Origin: Flavobacterium cutihirudinis
Lineage (GTDB): Bacteria; Bacteroidota; Bacteroidia; Flavobacteriales; Flavobacteriaceae
DNA length: 64,000 bases
Assembly (NCBI RefSeq): GCF_003385895.1
Contig: NZ_QRDQ01000008.1
Location: forward strand, 926,354-990,353
Direction of reading: 5' to 3'
This document shows, in pieces, positions 16,987 through 24,245 of this stretch (its first letter is position 1; the number at the start of each line of letters is the position of its first letter). A program made the translations under genes and the position numbers. The notes beneath the pieces were generated by a model. It was not told the DNA's origin. It saw only the letters and a list, made by a program, of their open reading frames with translations, and ran no database searches.

Positions 16987-18360
16987 TTATTCAATATTTA
17001 TTTTTTGGATAGCCCATTCTTTGGCTAAACCTGCTCCGGTTGCTTTTACAATTACAAAAATAGAATTTCCATTAGAATTGCTAAATACAAAATAGGGTTC
17101 AGCGTCATAAAAACTCCCACTGCTTTCGTTTTTAGGAACGGCAAATTGCTCCAATTTAATTCTATTTTTTAAGCTTAAGGTAGAAGAATTATAAATATAG
17201 AGATAAGGTTCTTTTTTGTAAGGAAAATATAATCCATATGATAGAATGAAATAAAGATTGTTTTTTAAAGATGAATGATCCAAACTTTCTATTTTAGTAT
17301 TCACATTACTAGAATTAATTTCAATTGTACCGCTGTAAATCATATCCTGATCCTTAATTTCGGATGTTTTGAATACGTTTTTTCCTTTTGTGAAAATTTT
17401 GTTGCCATCTTCTGAAAACCATAAATTTCCATTCATATCATAATCTCCAAGATATGGGGAATCATATGCATATTGGGCAACGTTTGTTTCAATGTTGTAT
17501 TTTTCTATATCCGAGGGCATTATACCATTATCTGCGCCATAAATATATTTCCCAGAAGGATGCAATTTCCCTTTAGTGCCTTCGTATATGAATGCTCCCA
17601 CTTGAAGGCTTTCATTGTTATTTATTTCGTTCAAATTAATACATCTAATAAAAGTCCATTGTCCTTTTTCTGGAAAAATATACGCCCATTTGTTATTTCC
17701 TAGTACAATGTCAAAAGCATAACAAGAAACAGGATAGGTTTTTACAACGGTTTTATTGTTTAAGTTGATGTAAGAAATACTTCCGTTGTGTCCAACTACA
17801 GCTGTCTGTCCATCCTGAGATATTGAAATACATGTTGGGGGAGACGATAAAGGTATTTGTTCTGTTATACCTGTATTTGTTTTTAGGATATTTACAGCAG
17901 AAGGATGCTGCGAAACATAAATAAGCTGATCATTTACTTTCGAGTATTCTGCGTCAATAACGTCTGAATTTAGAATTACTTTTTCTTCAATATTGTTGTT
18001 TACTTTTACAACTATTGAATCTTTTTTATTGTTGATATTTAAATATAATTTAGAATAAGATATACCGCTTGGTAAGTTTGATTTATCTAAAGTTACTCCA
18101 ATTTCACTTTGATTTTCAGCAGTAATATTTCCTTGAGAAGAAGAAAGGGTTATATAGTTTTTTGAGCTAGTTATAGAATAATTTATTAATGTATTGCCTT
18201 GGTTTTGAATTTTTAAGAAAAGTCTTTGATTAAAGATGTTAAAGTTTAAAGAATCAGGAATTGAATAAGATGCTTCTTCCATTTTTGTATCTGAAGAATC
18301 ATTATTTGAACAACTAAGAAGTATAAGCATTATTACCCCTAATAATAGAATTTTTTTCAT
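16987..18360 (-). CDS. Lipoprotein with BACON-like and beta-propeller-like regions
   Basis: Read from ATG 18360 (a TTG 6 bp upstream is also possible), the product is about 457 aa. The signal MKKILLLGVIMLILLSC gives a lipidated cysteine at residue 17. Residues about 30-125 look like a BACON/Ig-type domain (SLNFNIFNQRLFLKIQNQGN, YITLSSSQGNI). The rest is a predicted propeller with QDGQTAVVGHNGSISYINL and GKLHPSGKYIYGAD repeats. It is a paralogue of the next gene upstream, which lacks the N-terminal domain. An outer-membrane, surface-binding role is likely, but no ligand can be named. Confidence 0.72.
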   Translation of the reverse strand: MKKILLLGVIMLILLSCSNNDSSDTKMEEASYSIPDSLNFNIFNQRLFLKIQNQGNTLINYSITSSKNYITLSSSQGNITAENQSEIGVTLDKSNLPSGISYSKLYLNINNKKDSIVVKVNNNIEEKVILNSDVIDAEYSKVNDQLIYVSQHPSAVNILKTNTGITEQIPLSSPPTCISISQDGQTAVVGHNGSISYINLNNKTVVKTYPVSCYAFDIVLGNNKWAYIFPEKGQWTFIRCINLNEINNNESLQVGAFIYEGTKGKLHPSGKYIYGADNGIMPSDIEKYNIETNVAQYAYDSPYLGDYDMNGNLWFSEDGNKIFTKGKNVFKTSEIKDQDMIYSGTIEINSSNVNTKIESLDHSSLKNNLYFILSYGLYFPYKKEPYLYIYNSSTLSLKNRIKLEQFAVPKNESSGSFYDAEPYFVFSNSNGNSIFVIVKATGAGLAKEWAIQKINIE

Positions 18361-18418
18361 TTCCAATCTTTGCTTAATTTATTTTCTTTAATTTGAATGT
18401 ATTAAAAACATTTCTAGT

Positions 18419-19492
18419 TTAGTGAATATCTATTTTTTGAATAGCCCAGTCATTTGATGAATCAGGTTCAATTGATTTTGTAATTACAAATAAGCGATTT
18501 CCATTAGAATTACTAAAAACAAAAAATGGAGCTGCATCATAAAAAGCTTCGTCGTTGCCTCTTTGCTTAGGTTTAAAATATTTTTCCAGCTCAAATTTCC
18601 TGATATAACTAAGATTTGAATCATCATAAGAATAAATAAAATTAGACTTAACGGGATTCCAATCATCATCGCTTTCAAGAATAAGATAAAATTGATGATT
18701 TAGGGCTGAATGATCCATCCATGCTACTTTGGAGTTGTTTTCTGAATCAATTCTTCCATTATAAAGCATATCAAAATTTTTGAGCTCCGAAGTTTTTAAG
18801 ACAGATCTTTCTCGAGTAAAAATTCTGTTACCATCTTCTGAAAACCATATGCTGGGGAATGTATAGTTTTCTTCTTCAAAATAAGATTCGTAACTGTCAT
18901 CTATATCTCCATTTTGAATAGTAAATCTTTTAACTTGTGCACGTGATGATGGATCTTGTGCATAGATATATTTTCCTGATGGATGAAGTCTTCCTTTTGT
19001 TCCGGCAAACATTTGATTATAAATGCTTTGTGGTGCTTCGTTATTGTAGGATAAATTCATATTAATACTTCGTAAATAGGACCATTGATCTTCTTTAGGA
19101 AAAATGTATGCCCATTTATTATTTCCAAGAACAATATCAAGCGCAGTACAGGAAAGGTTGTAAGTGTTAATTACTGATAGGGTTTTTAAATTTACATGTG
19201 TAATGTGGCCATCATGACCAATAACGGCCGTTTCTCCATCTTGTGAAAGTGAAATACAGGTTGGTTCGTACTCTAATGTAATCTTTTCGAGATTTTCGGA
19301 AGCCGAATTAAAAATATTTACCTGCGAAGGGTTTGATGAGACATATACTAATTCATCTGTTTTCTTCGAATATTCAGCATCAATTACATTTGTTTGCAAT
19401 AGTATTTTGTTCTCTTTAGTATTTTCAGAATCATTAGAATCACAGGCAAAAACGATAAAAAGTAAAAGAGCTACGAAGAGTATTTTTTTCAT
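18419..19492 (-). CDS. Beta-propeller-like lipoprotein, shorter paralogue
   Basis: The 357-aa protein has the lipoprotein signal MKKILFVALLLFIVFAC (Cys17). It shares with the downstream 457-aa gene the segments NVIDAEYSKKTDELVYVSSN, PTCISLSQDGETAVIGHDGH, ALDIVLGNNKWAYIFPKEDQ and GRLHPSGKYIY through to the C-terminus (WAIQKIDIH). The copies therefore derive from a tandem duplication, with loss or gain of the N-terminal BACON-like region. A TATATTTG box lies 46 nt upstream of the ATG. Confidence 0.72.
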   Translation of the reverse strand: MKKILFVALLLFIVFACDSNDSENTKENKILLQTNVIDAEYSKKTDELVYVSSNPSQVNIFNSASENLEKITLEYEPTCISLSQDGETAVIGHDGHITHVNLKTLSVINTYNLSCTALDIVLGNNKWAYIFPKEDQWSYLRSINMNLSYNNEAPQSIYNQMFAGTKGRLHPSGKYIYAQDPSSRAQVKRFTIQNGDIDDSYESYFEEENYTFPSIWFSEDGNRIFTRERSVLKTSELKNFDMLYNGRIDSENNSKVAWMDHSALNHQFYLILESDDDWNPVKSNFIYSYDDSNLSYIRKFELEKYFKPKQRGNDEAFYDAAPFFVFSNSNGNRLFVITKSIEPDSSNDWAIQKIDIH

Positions 19493-19537
19493 TAAATGTT
19501 TAGTTTTTATTTGTAAGAGAGCTCTTGTTTAAGGAGG

Positions 19538-19545
19538 CAAATATA
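19538..19545 (-). promoter_or_regulatory. TAnnTTTG promoter box upstream of the lipoprotein pair
   Basis: Minus-strand TATATTTG matches the -7 consensus and lies 45 nt upstream of the ATG at 19492. A -33 element was not clear. Confidence 0.4.
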
Positions 19546-19585
19546 GAAAAGTATTTGAAAAAACACTTACAGTAAAACTACTTGG

Positions 19586-20233
19586 TTATAAAATTTCAAT
19601 TAATTCTGAAGCATTATTAATTACCACTTTTGCTCCACTTGTTTTCAGTTCCTCTTCGGTTCTGTAGCCCCAGGAAACTCCAACCGGAAACATATTAGCA
19701 TTTATTGCCGTCTGCATATCAATGTCAGAATCTCCGACAAAAAGGATTTCTTCAGGTTTTAAATTCCATTTTTTGCTTATTTCTAAAGCCTCAAACGGAT
19801 TTGGCTTTTTAAGCGCTTCTGTACTTAAGCCAACTGCAGTGTCAAAATGATTTGGAAATATCTCTGATGCTATTTTCTTCGTCAATTCATCGGCTTTATT
19901 AGAAAAAACAGCCATTTTGATATTTTCTGAAGTCAGGTTTTCTAACAATTCTAGAATACCTTCATAAGGTTTTGTTTTTACGGTGCACATTTCACGATAT
20001 TCGTTAATCATGCATTCAAAACAAAGTTCAATCTGTTCGTCTGAATTATTTGTTGAAGGAAGTGCTTTGCTAACGAGATTTCGCAATCCGCTTCCGATGA
20101 AATATTGATAGGTTTCGTAAGTATGAGTTGGGAAATTTAAACTTTGAAGTACAGTATTCATCGCATCTGAAATGTCGTGCAATGAATCTACTAGCGTTCC
20201 GTCTAAATCAAAAATAATTCCTTTAAATTTCAT
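19586..20233 (-). CDS. HAD family hydrolase, phosphoglycolate phosphatase-like
   Basis: The 215-aa protein has the HAD motif I IIFDLDGTLVDS (D9 nucleophile, D11), a helical cap (residues about 15-85), motif II AVFSNKADE, a KPNPFEALEI motif III lysine and motif IV FVGDSDIDMQTA. Length and cap type resemble Gph (phosphoglycolate phosphatase), but related enzymes dephosphorylate pyrophosphate or other sugar phosphates. It starts 6 bp after the upstream flavoprotein gene ends, so the two form an operon. Confidence 0.85.
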   Translation of the reverse strand: MKFKGIIFDLDGTLVDSLHDISDAMNTVLQSLNFPTHTYETYQYFIGSGLRNLVSKALPSTNNSDEQIELCFECMINEYREMCTVKTKPYEGILELLENLTSENIKMAVFSNKADELTKKIASEIFPNHFDTAVGLSTEALKKPNPFEALEISKKWNLKPEEILFVGDSDIDMQTAINANMFPVGVSWGYRTEEELKTSGAKVVINNASELIEIL

Positions 20234-20239
20234 TTTTTA

Positions 20240-21448
20240 TTAAATATTTTGAGCCAAAATAAATCCGCTTGTCCAGGCATTCTGAAAATTAAATCCGCCA
20301 GTAATAGCGTCTATATTTACAATTTCACCAGCAAAATAAAGGTTTTCGTGAATTTTGCTTTCCATGGTTTTAAAATTGATTTCTTTTAAATCGATTCCGC
20401 CGGCGGTTACAAATTCTTCTTTAAAAGTGCTTTTTCCGTTTACTTTAAATTCGGCTTTTGTAAGTTGTGAAGTCAGGTTTTGCAATTGGTTTTTAGATAA
20501 ATCTGCCCATTTGGTTTCTGTTTTGATTCCCGAAGCCAAAACCAAACTTTCCCATAAACGATTCGGGAAGTCAAAGGGAGATTTTTTAGAAACCGCTTTT
20601 TTAGCGTGTTCTTGTTTTAAATCTTTTAGGATTTTTTCTGCATCTTCGTGATCAACATCATTTAGCCAATTGACGAAAATGGTAAACTGATAATTTTTAT
20701 CGTGCAGAATTCGTGCGCCCCATGCTGAAAGTTTCAAAATTGCGGGACCGCTCATTCCCCAATGTGTGATTAACAATGGTCCTGTCGATTCTAGTTTAGT
20801 ATCTTTTACGTTTACTGTCACTTGCGCAGCAACGCCAGGTAATTCTTTAATTCGAGAATCTTTAATATTGAAAGTAAATAGGGAAGGAACGGGGCTCACA
20901 ATTGCGTGTCCATGTTCCTGAAGCATTTCCCAAATTTTGGGATTGCTTCCTGTTGCCAGAATTAATTTTCCGGCAGCATAATTATCACTTTGCGTGTCAA
21001 TTTTCCAATGATTTTCTTTTTTGAAAATAGACTGAACGCTTTGTCCGGTCAACACTTTTATACCTAATTTTTCGGTTGCTTTTAAGAAACAATCAATTAT
21101 CGTTTGTGATGAATTTGAAACGGGAAACATTCTTCCGTCTTCTTCGATTTTTAATTCGACACCGTGTTTTTCAAACCATTCAATTGTATCGCCAGAACAA
21201 AATTGATGAAAAGGTCCACGAAGTTCTTTTTCGCCACGCGGATAAAATTTAACCAATTCGTTGGGTTCGAAACAAGCGTGCGTAACGTTGCATCGTCCGC
21301 CACCAGAAACGCGGACTTTTGAAAGCACTTCTTTTCCTCTTTCTAAAATGGCAATTTTAAGTTTCGGATTTTTCTCTGCAATATTAATCGCAGTAAAAAA
21401 ACCTGCAGCGCCTCCGCCCACGATGATGATGTCGAAATTTTTGATCAT
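20240..21448 (-). CDS. NAD(P)/FAD-dependent oxidoreductase, HI0933/BaiN family
   Basis: The 402-aa flavoprotein has the FAD-binding start FDIIIVGGGAAGFFTAINIA (GxGxxG). The family-specific KVRVSGGGRCNVTHA (residues about 44-58), FPVSNSSQTIIDCF, LATGSNPKIWEML, and a C-terminal AGEIVNIDAITGGFNFQNAW complete the Rossmann FAD domain. The family (HI0933-like, BaiN/RdsA) is a set of poorly defined flavoproteins, some reducing bile-acid intermediates. The physiological substrate here is unknown. It is co-directional with, and 6 bp from, the HAD phosphatase. Confidence 0.9.
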   Translation of the reverse strand: MIKNFDIIIVGGGAAGFFTAINIAEKNPKLKIAILERGKEVLSKVRVSGGGRCNVTHACFEPNELVKFYPRGEKELRGPFHQFCSGDTIEWFEKHGVELKIEEDGRMFPVSNSSQTIIDCFLKATEKLGIKVLTGQSVQSIFKKENHWKIDTQSDNYAAGKLILATGSNPKIWEMLQEHGHAIVSPVPSLFTFNIKDSRIKELPGVAAQVTVNVKDTKLESTGPLLITHWGMSGPAILKLSAWGARILHDKNYQFTIFVNWLNDVDHEDAEKILKDLKQEHAKKAVSKKSPFDFPNRLWESLVLASGIKTETKWADLSKNQLQNLTSQLTKAEFKVNGKSTFKEEFVTAGGIDLKEINFKTMESKIHENLYFAGEIVNIDAITGGFNFQNAWTSGFILAQNI

Positions 21449-21460
21449 ATTTTTTTAGGT

Positions 21461-21620
21461 TGCCACGAATTTCACGAATTGGCACTAATTTTTTTAGCCA
21501 CAGATTAAAATGATTTGCACAGATTTTTTTGCTCAGAATTCACACATAAATTAATTCGTGAAAATTCGTGAAATTTGTGGCAGAATAAAAAAATCTTTTT
21601 TAATCTTTTAATCTGTGGCT
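21461..21620. repeat. Two interleaved inverted repeats
   Basis: The first pair is TGCCACGAATTTCACGAATT (21461-21480) against 21563-21582, with one mismatch in 20. The second is AGCCACAGATTAAAA (21496-21510) against its perfect complement at 21606-21620. The pairs overlap rather than nest, so both cannot fold at once as simple hairpins. The second family recurs at 24127-24184. Confidence 0.85.
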
Positions 21621-21630
21621 ATTTTAAATT

Positions 21631-22308
21631 TTATATTTTGTCCGGAAAATCAGTGATGATTCCGTTTACGTTATAACTTTTTACTTTTTGAATATCTTCT
21701 TCAATGTTTACTGTCCAGGGTAAAACCAGAAATCCTTTTTCCTGAATTTGCTTCGTGTTTTCCTCAGTCAATAAATGATAATATGGATGAATTGCTTTTG
21801 CTTGTATAGTTTCGGCGAAAGCCAATGCCAAATTCAAATCTGTTTCTGTTAAAACGCCAATTGGAATTTTCGGATTTAGATTATGAATTTCCTGCAAAGC
21901 AATCCAATCAAAACTTGAAATGATAAAATGCTTGTAATTCCAGTTTTTTTCTGAAATATATTCTTCGATTAGCGAGGAGACGCACTGCTGCGCGCCTCTA
22001 CACTTCAATTCGATATTGATGAAACACTTTTTATCGACTAAATCAAACACCTCATTTAAAGTCGGAATTTCATGTTTTCCATCAATCAAAAATGATTTTA
22101 ATTCGGATAAAGAAAATGAGTTTACAGCGCCTTTTCCGTTAGTCATTTTGTCGATGGTTTCATCGTGAATTACGATTATGTGTCCATCAGAACTCAGGTG
22201 AACGTCGAGTTCAATTCCGTCTGAATTTAGATCTAAAGCTTTTTGGAAGGCTTGCAAAGTATTTTCTGGTTCATATGCTTTTGCACCTCTGTGAGCTATT
22301 TTTAGCAT
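21631..22308 (-). CDS. Glycerophosphodiester phosphodiesterase
   Basis: The 225-aa GDPD/PLC-fold enzyme shows IAHRGAKAYEPENTLQAF (catalytic His6 and Arg7, Glu15), GIELDVHLSSDGHIIVIHDE (metal-binding Glu/Asp and general-acid His) and FINIELKCR. It hydrolyses glycerophosphodiesters to glycerol-3-phosphate and an alcohol. No signal peptide is visible, so it is probably cytoplasmic. Residues about 103-112 (RGAQQCVSSL) are encoded by a GAGACGCACTGC-type palindromic repeat like that at 24198-24223. The enzyme has thus tolerated a repeat insertion in the loop after the ELK strand. Confidence 0.88.
   Translation of the reverse strand: MLKIAHRGAKAYEPENTLQAFQKALDLNSDGIELDVHLSSDGHIIVIHDETIDKMTNGKGAVNSFSLSELKSFLIDGKHEIPTLNEVFDLVDKKCFINIELKCRGAQQCVSSLIEEYISEKNWNYKHFIISSFDWIALQEIHNLNPKIPIGVLTETDLNLALAFAETIQAKAIHPYYHLLTEENTKQIQEKGFLVLPWTVNIEEDIQKVKSYNVNGIITDFPDKI
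21976..22001. repeat. Palindromic repeat inside the phosphodiesterase gene
   Basis: AGACGCACTGC followed by TGCGCGCCTCTAC matches the intergenic palindrome at 24198-24223 exactly over the first 11 bases and the terminal CTCTAC. It is in frame within the glycerophosphodiester phosphodiesterase gene. Confidence 0.75.
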
Positions 22309-22324
22309 TTTGCAGTGTTTTTTC

Positions 22325-22418
22325 TAACCGCAAAGGTCGCAAAGTTTTACGCAAGGTTCGCAAAGTTTTTTATAATCTTTGCGAACCTTGCGATTTTCCC
22401 TTGCGACCTTTGCGGTTA
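22325..22418. repeat. Long nested hairpin repeat (possible terminator)
   Basis: The outer arms TAACCGCAAAGGTCGCAA (22325-22342) and 22401-22418 are a perfect 18-bp inverted repeat. The inner arms CGCAAGGTTCGCAAAG (22350-22365) and 22377-22392 are a perfect 16-bp one. They form one nested stem of nearly 100 bp between two minus-strand genes. It lies 5 bp after the stop of the GH13 lipoprotein, so it may end that operon's transcript. Confidence 0.85.
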
Positions 22419-22423
22419 AATTT

Positions 22424-24085
22424 TTAGATCAGTTCCAGTAAAACAATATCAAAATCACTATCGACAATCACTTTTCCGTCAATAACTTCTGTATTTTGAT
22501 TGGAGTAAGTATCTTTTAATTTTGTTCCATTTGGGAAGATATCACCAACAGGAAGTTCTTTTCTGCCTTTTGGTAAATCAACTCCCATAACTACTTTATC
22601 TGTGAAAGCGCCTTTGGTAAACGTTCTGGAAAAAGTATAAGGATTGGCATTAATTAATTGGTGAAAGCCAGCTCCAACTGCAGGATGATTTCGTCTAAAT
22701 TGTCCTAATTTCTGCCAGTGTAAAAGTGTTTTTTGAGTTTCAGGATTGTTCTGAATAGCATCCCAATTCATATTGGAACGTAAGGTTGCATCGCCCTGAG
22801 TACCTTCAATAACTAAAGATCGTGCCGATTCGTCGCCGTAATAAACCTGTGACATTCCAGGAGAAAGCAATAATTTATTCGCCGTTTCAATGCTTTTTGT
22901 TCGATTAGCATCAAAAGGCTGACCATCGTCATGAGAAGACATATAATTTAAAACCGAATATCCTTTTAAGTCATTGTTTAAAGCATTTGAATATTTAGAA
23001 AATAAACCTTCATAATCGTTTTGCGCAGCATTCCATTTAAATTCAAAATTAATCATGCTGTTAAAACCATTCTGAAAATAATTTACTTTTCGGTCTCCAA
23101 AATCGTAATCCTGTCCACCGCTAATTCCGTAACCGTAAACTTCAGCAATCGTGTAAAAAGGATTCTGATCTAAAACTTGTAGAGGATGATGTTTTTTCCA
23201 GGTTTCAAAAGCGTAATCACATTCTTTTTTGAAATCGGCCCAAACCTTTTCGTCGGTATGTTTTACCGTGTCGCCTCTGTAACCGTCAATTCCAAATTCT
23301 AATATATAATCTGTAAGCCATTTTATAATATAATATTTTGGCGTTCTTGGATAATTGGTTCTTTTGAAGAATTCATCTAATGAAGCGATTTCTTTTTCAT
23401 AACGGCCTTCTTTTTTCCATTTTTCAATTAAAAAAGGAGGGAGCGCTACTTCTTGATTACTTTCTGTTCTAACGTCCGGAAGATTGTCAACCAAAGTACA
23501 CATGGTTGTATTTTCGAAAGATTTATAATCGCAAACAACGCCAGTTCTAACCCAGTCAGAAGGCCAAACAGGATCTTCCGGAGTTACTGGTCCAGTATGA
23601 TTAATTACGCCATCGAGAATTATTCTGATGCCTTTTTCGTGTGCTTTTTTGACTAGTTTTGCCAAGTCTTCTTTTGTTCCGAAGTTGGGATCTAAAGCGG
23701 TCCAGTCTTTTGCCCAATAACCGTGAAAGCCATAACTAAGTCCGGTTCCTTCATCAACGCCATCGTGAATTTGTTCTACAATCGGCGTAAGCCAAATGGC
23801 ATTTATTCCTAGTTTTTCAAAATAGCCTGATTCGATTTTTTTGGTAATTCCGATGATGTCACCGCCTTCAAATCCGCGTAATTTTCCGGGTGTTTTTGTT
23901 CGGTTAAAATTGACGTCGTTTGAAGTATCTCCGTTATAAAAACGATCTGTAAGTAAAAAATAAACATTTGCCCCTTCCCAAACGAAAGGTGTTTTCGAAG
24001 TATTATTCATTGTAACTGATTTTGAGCCAGAACAACTCATTGTTAAGTATACTAAAGATAAAAAAAGGAAAGTGTATTTTTTCAT
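22424..24085 (-). CDS. GH13 alpha-amylase family lipoprotein
   Basis: The 553-aa protein has the lipoprotein signal MKKYTFLFLSLVYLTMSC (lipidated Cys18). The GH13 (beta/alpha)8 motifs are in order: region I ILDGVINHTG, region II GIDGYRGDTVKH (Asp nucleophile), region III TIAEVYG (Glu acid/base) and region IV YMSSHDDGQPFD. A C-terminal beta domain follows (residues about 480-553). It would cleave alpha-1,4-glucan as an outer-membrane lipoprotein, possibly in a SusG-like surface role. It is the last gene of the minus-strand starch operon, 160 bp after the other GH13 gene across a repeat-filled spacer. Confidence 0.88.
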   Translation of the reverse strand: MKKYTFLFLSLVYLTMSCSGSKSVTMNNTSKTPFVWEGANVYFLLTDRFYNGDTSNDVNFNRTKTPGKLRGFEGGDIIGITKKIESGYFEKLGINAIWLTPIVEQIHDGVDEGTGLSYGFHGYWAKDWTALDPNFGTKEDLAKLVKKAHEKGIRIILDGVINHTGPVTPEDPVWPSDWVRTGVVCDYKSFENTTMCTLVDNLPDVRTESNQEVALPPFLIEKWKKEGRYEKEIASLDEFFKRTNYPRTPKYYIIKWLTDYILEFGIDGYRGDTVKHTDEKVWADFKKECDYAFETWKKHHPLQVLDQNPFYTIAEVYGYGISGGQDYDFGDRKVNYFQNGFNSMINFEFKWNAAQNDYEGLFSKYSNALNNDLKGYSVLNYMSSHDDGQPFDANRTKSIETANKLLLSPGMSQVYYGDESARSLVIEGTQGDATLRSNMNWDAIQNNPETQKTLLHWQKLGQFRRNHPAVGAGFHQLINANPYTFSRTFTKGAFTDKVVMGVDLPKGRKELPVGDIFPNGTKLKDTYSNQNTEVIDGKVIVDSDFDIVLLELI

Positions 24086-24126
24086 TATTTGGGAATTTTT
24101 TAGACATATATTATGTTGAAAAAAAA

Positions 24127-24184
24127 GCCACAGATTATAAGATTAAAATGATTTAAAATCTGCATTAATCCTTTAATCTGTGGC
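24127..24184. repeat. Inverted repeat, CCACAGATT family
   Basis: GCCACAGATTA (24127-24137) pairs perfectly with TAATCTGTGGC (24174-24184). The left part with AAAATGATTT matches the inner element at 21496-21515. Confidence 0.75.
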
Positions 24185-24197
24185 AAAAATACTTTGC

Positions 24198-24223
24198 GTA
24201 GACGCACTGCAGTGCGTCTCTAC
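24198..24223. repeat. GACGCACTGCAGTGCGTC palindromic repeat
   Basis: AGACGCACTGCAGTGCGTCT (24200-24219) is a perfect 20-bp palindrome flanked by GT and CTAC. A diverged copy is embedded in a gene at 21976-22001. Confidence 0.85.
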
Positions 24224-24245
24224 ATTATATACTGAGTTTTTAATC

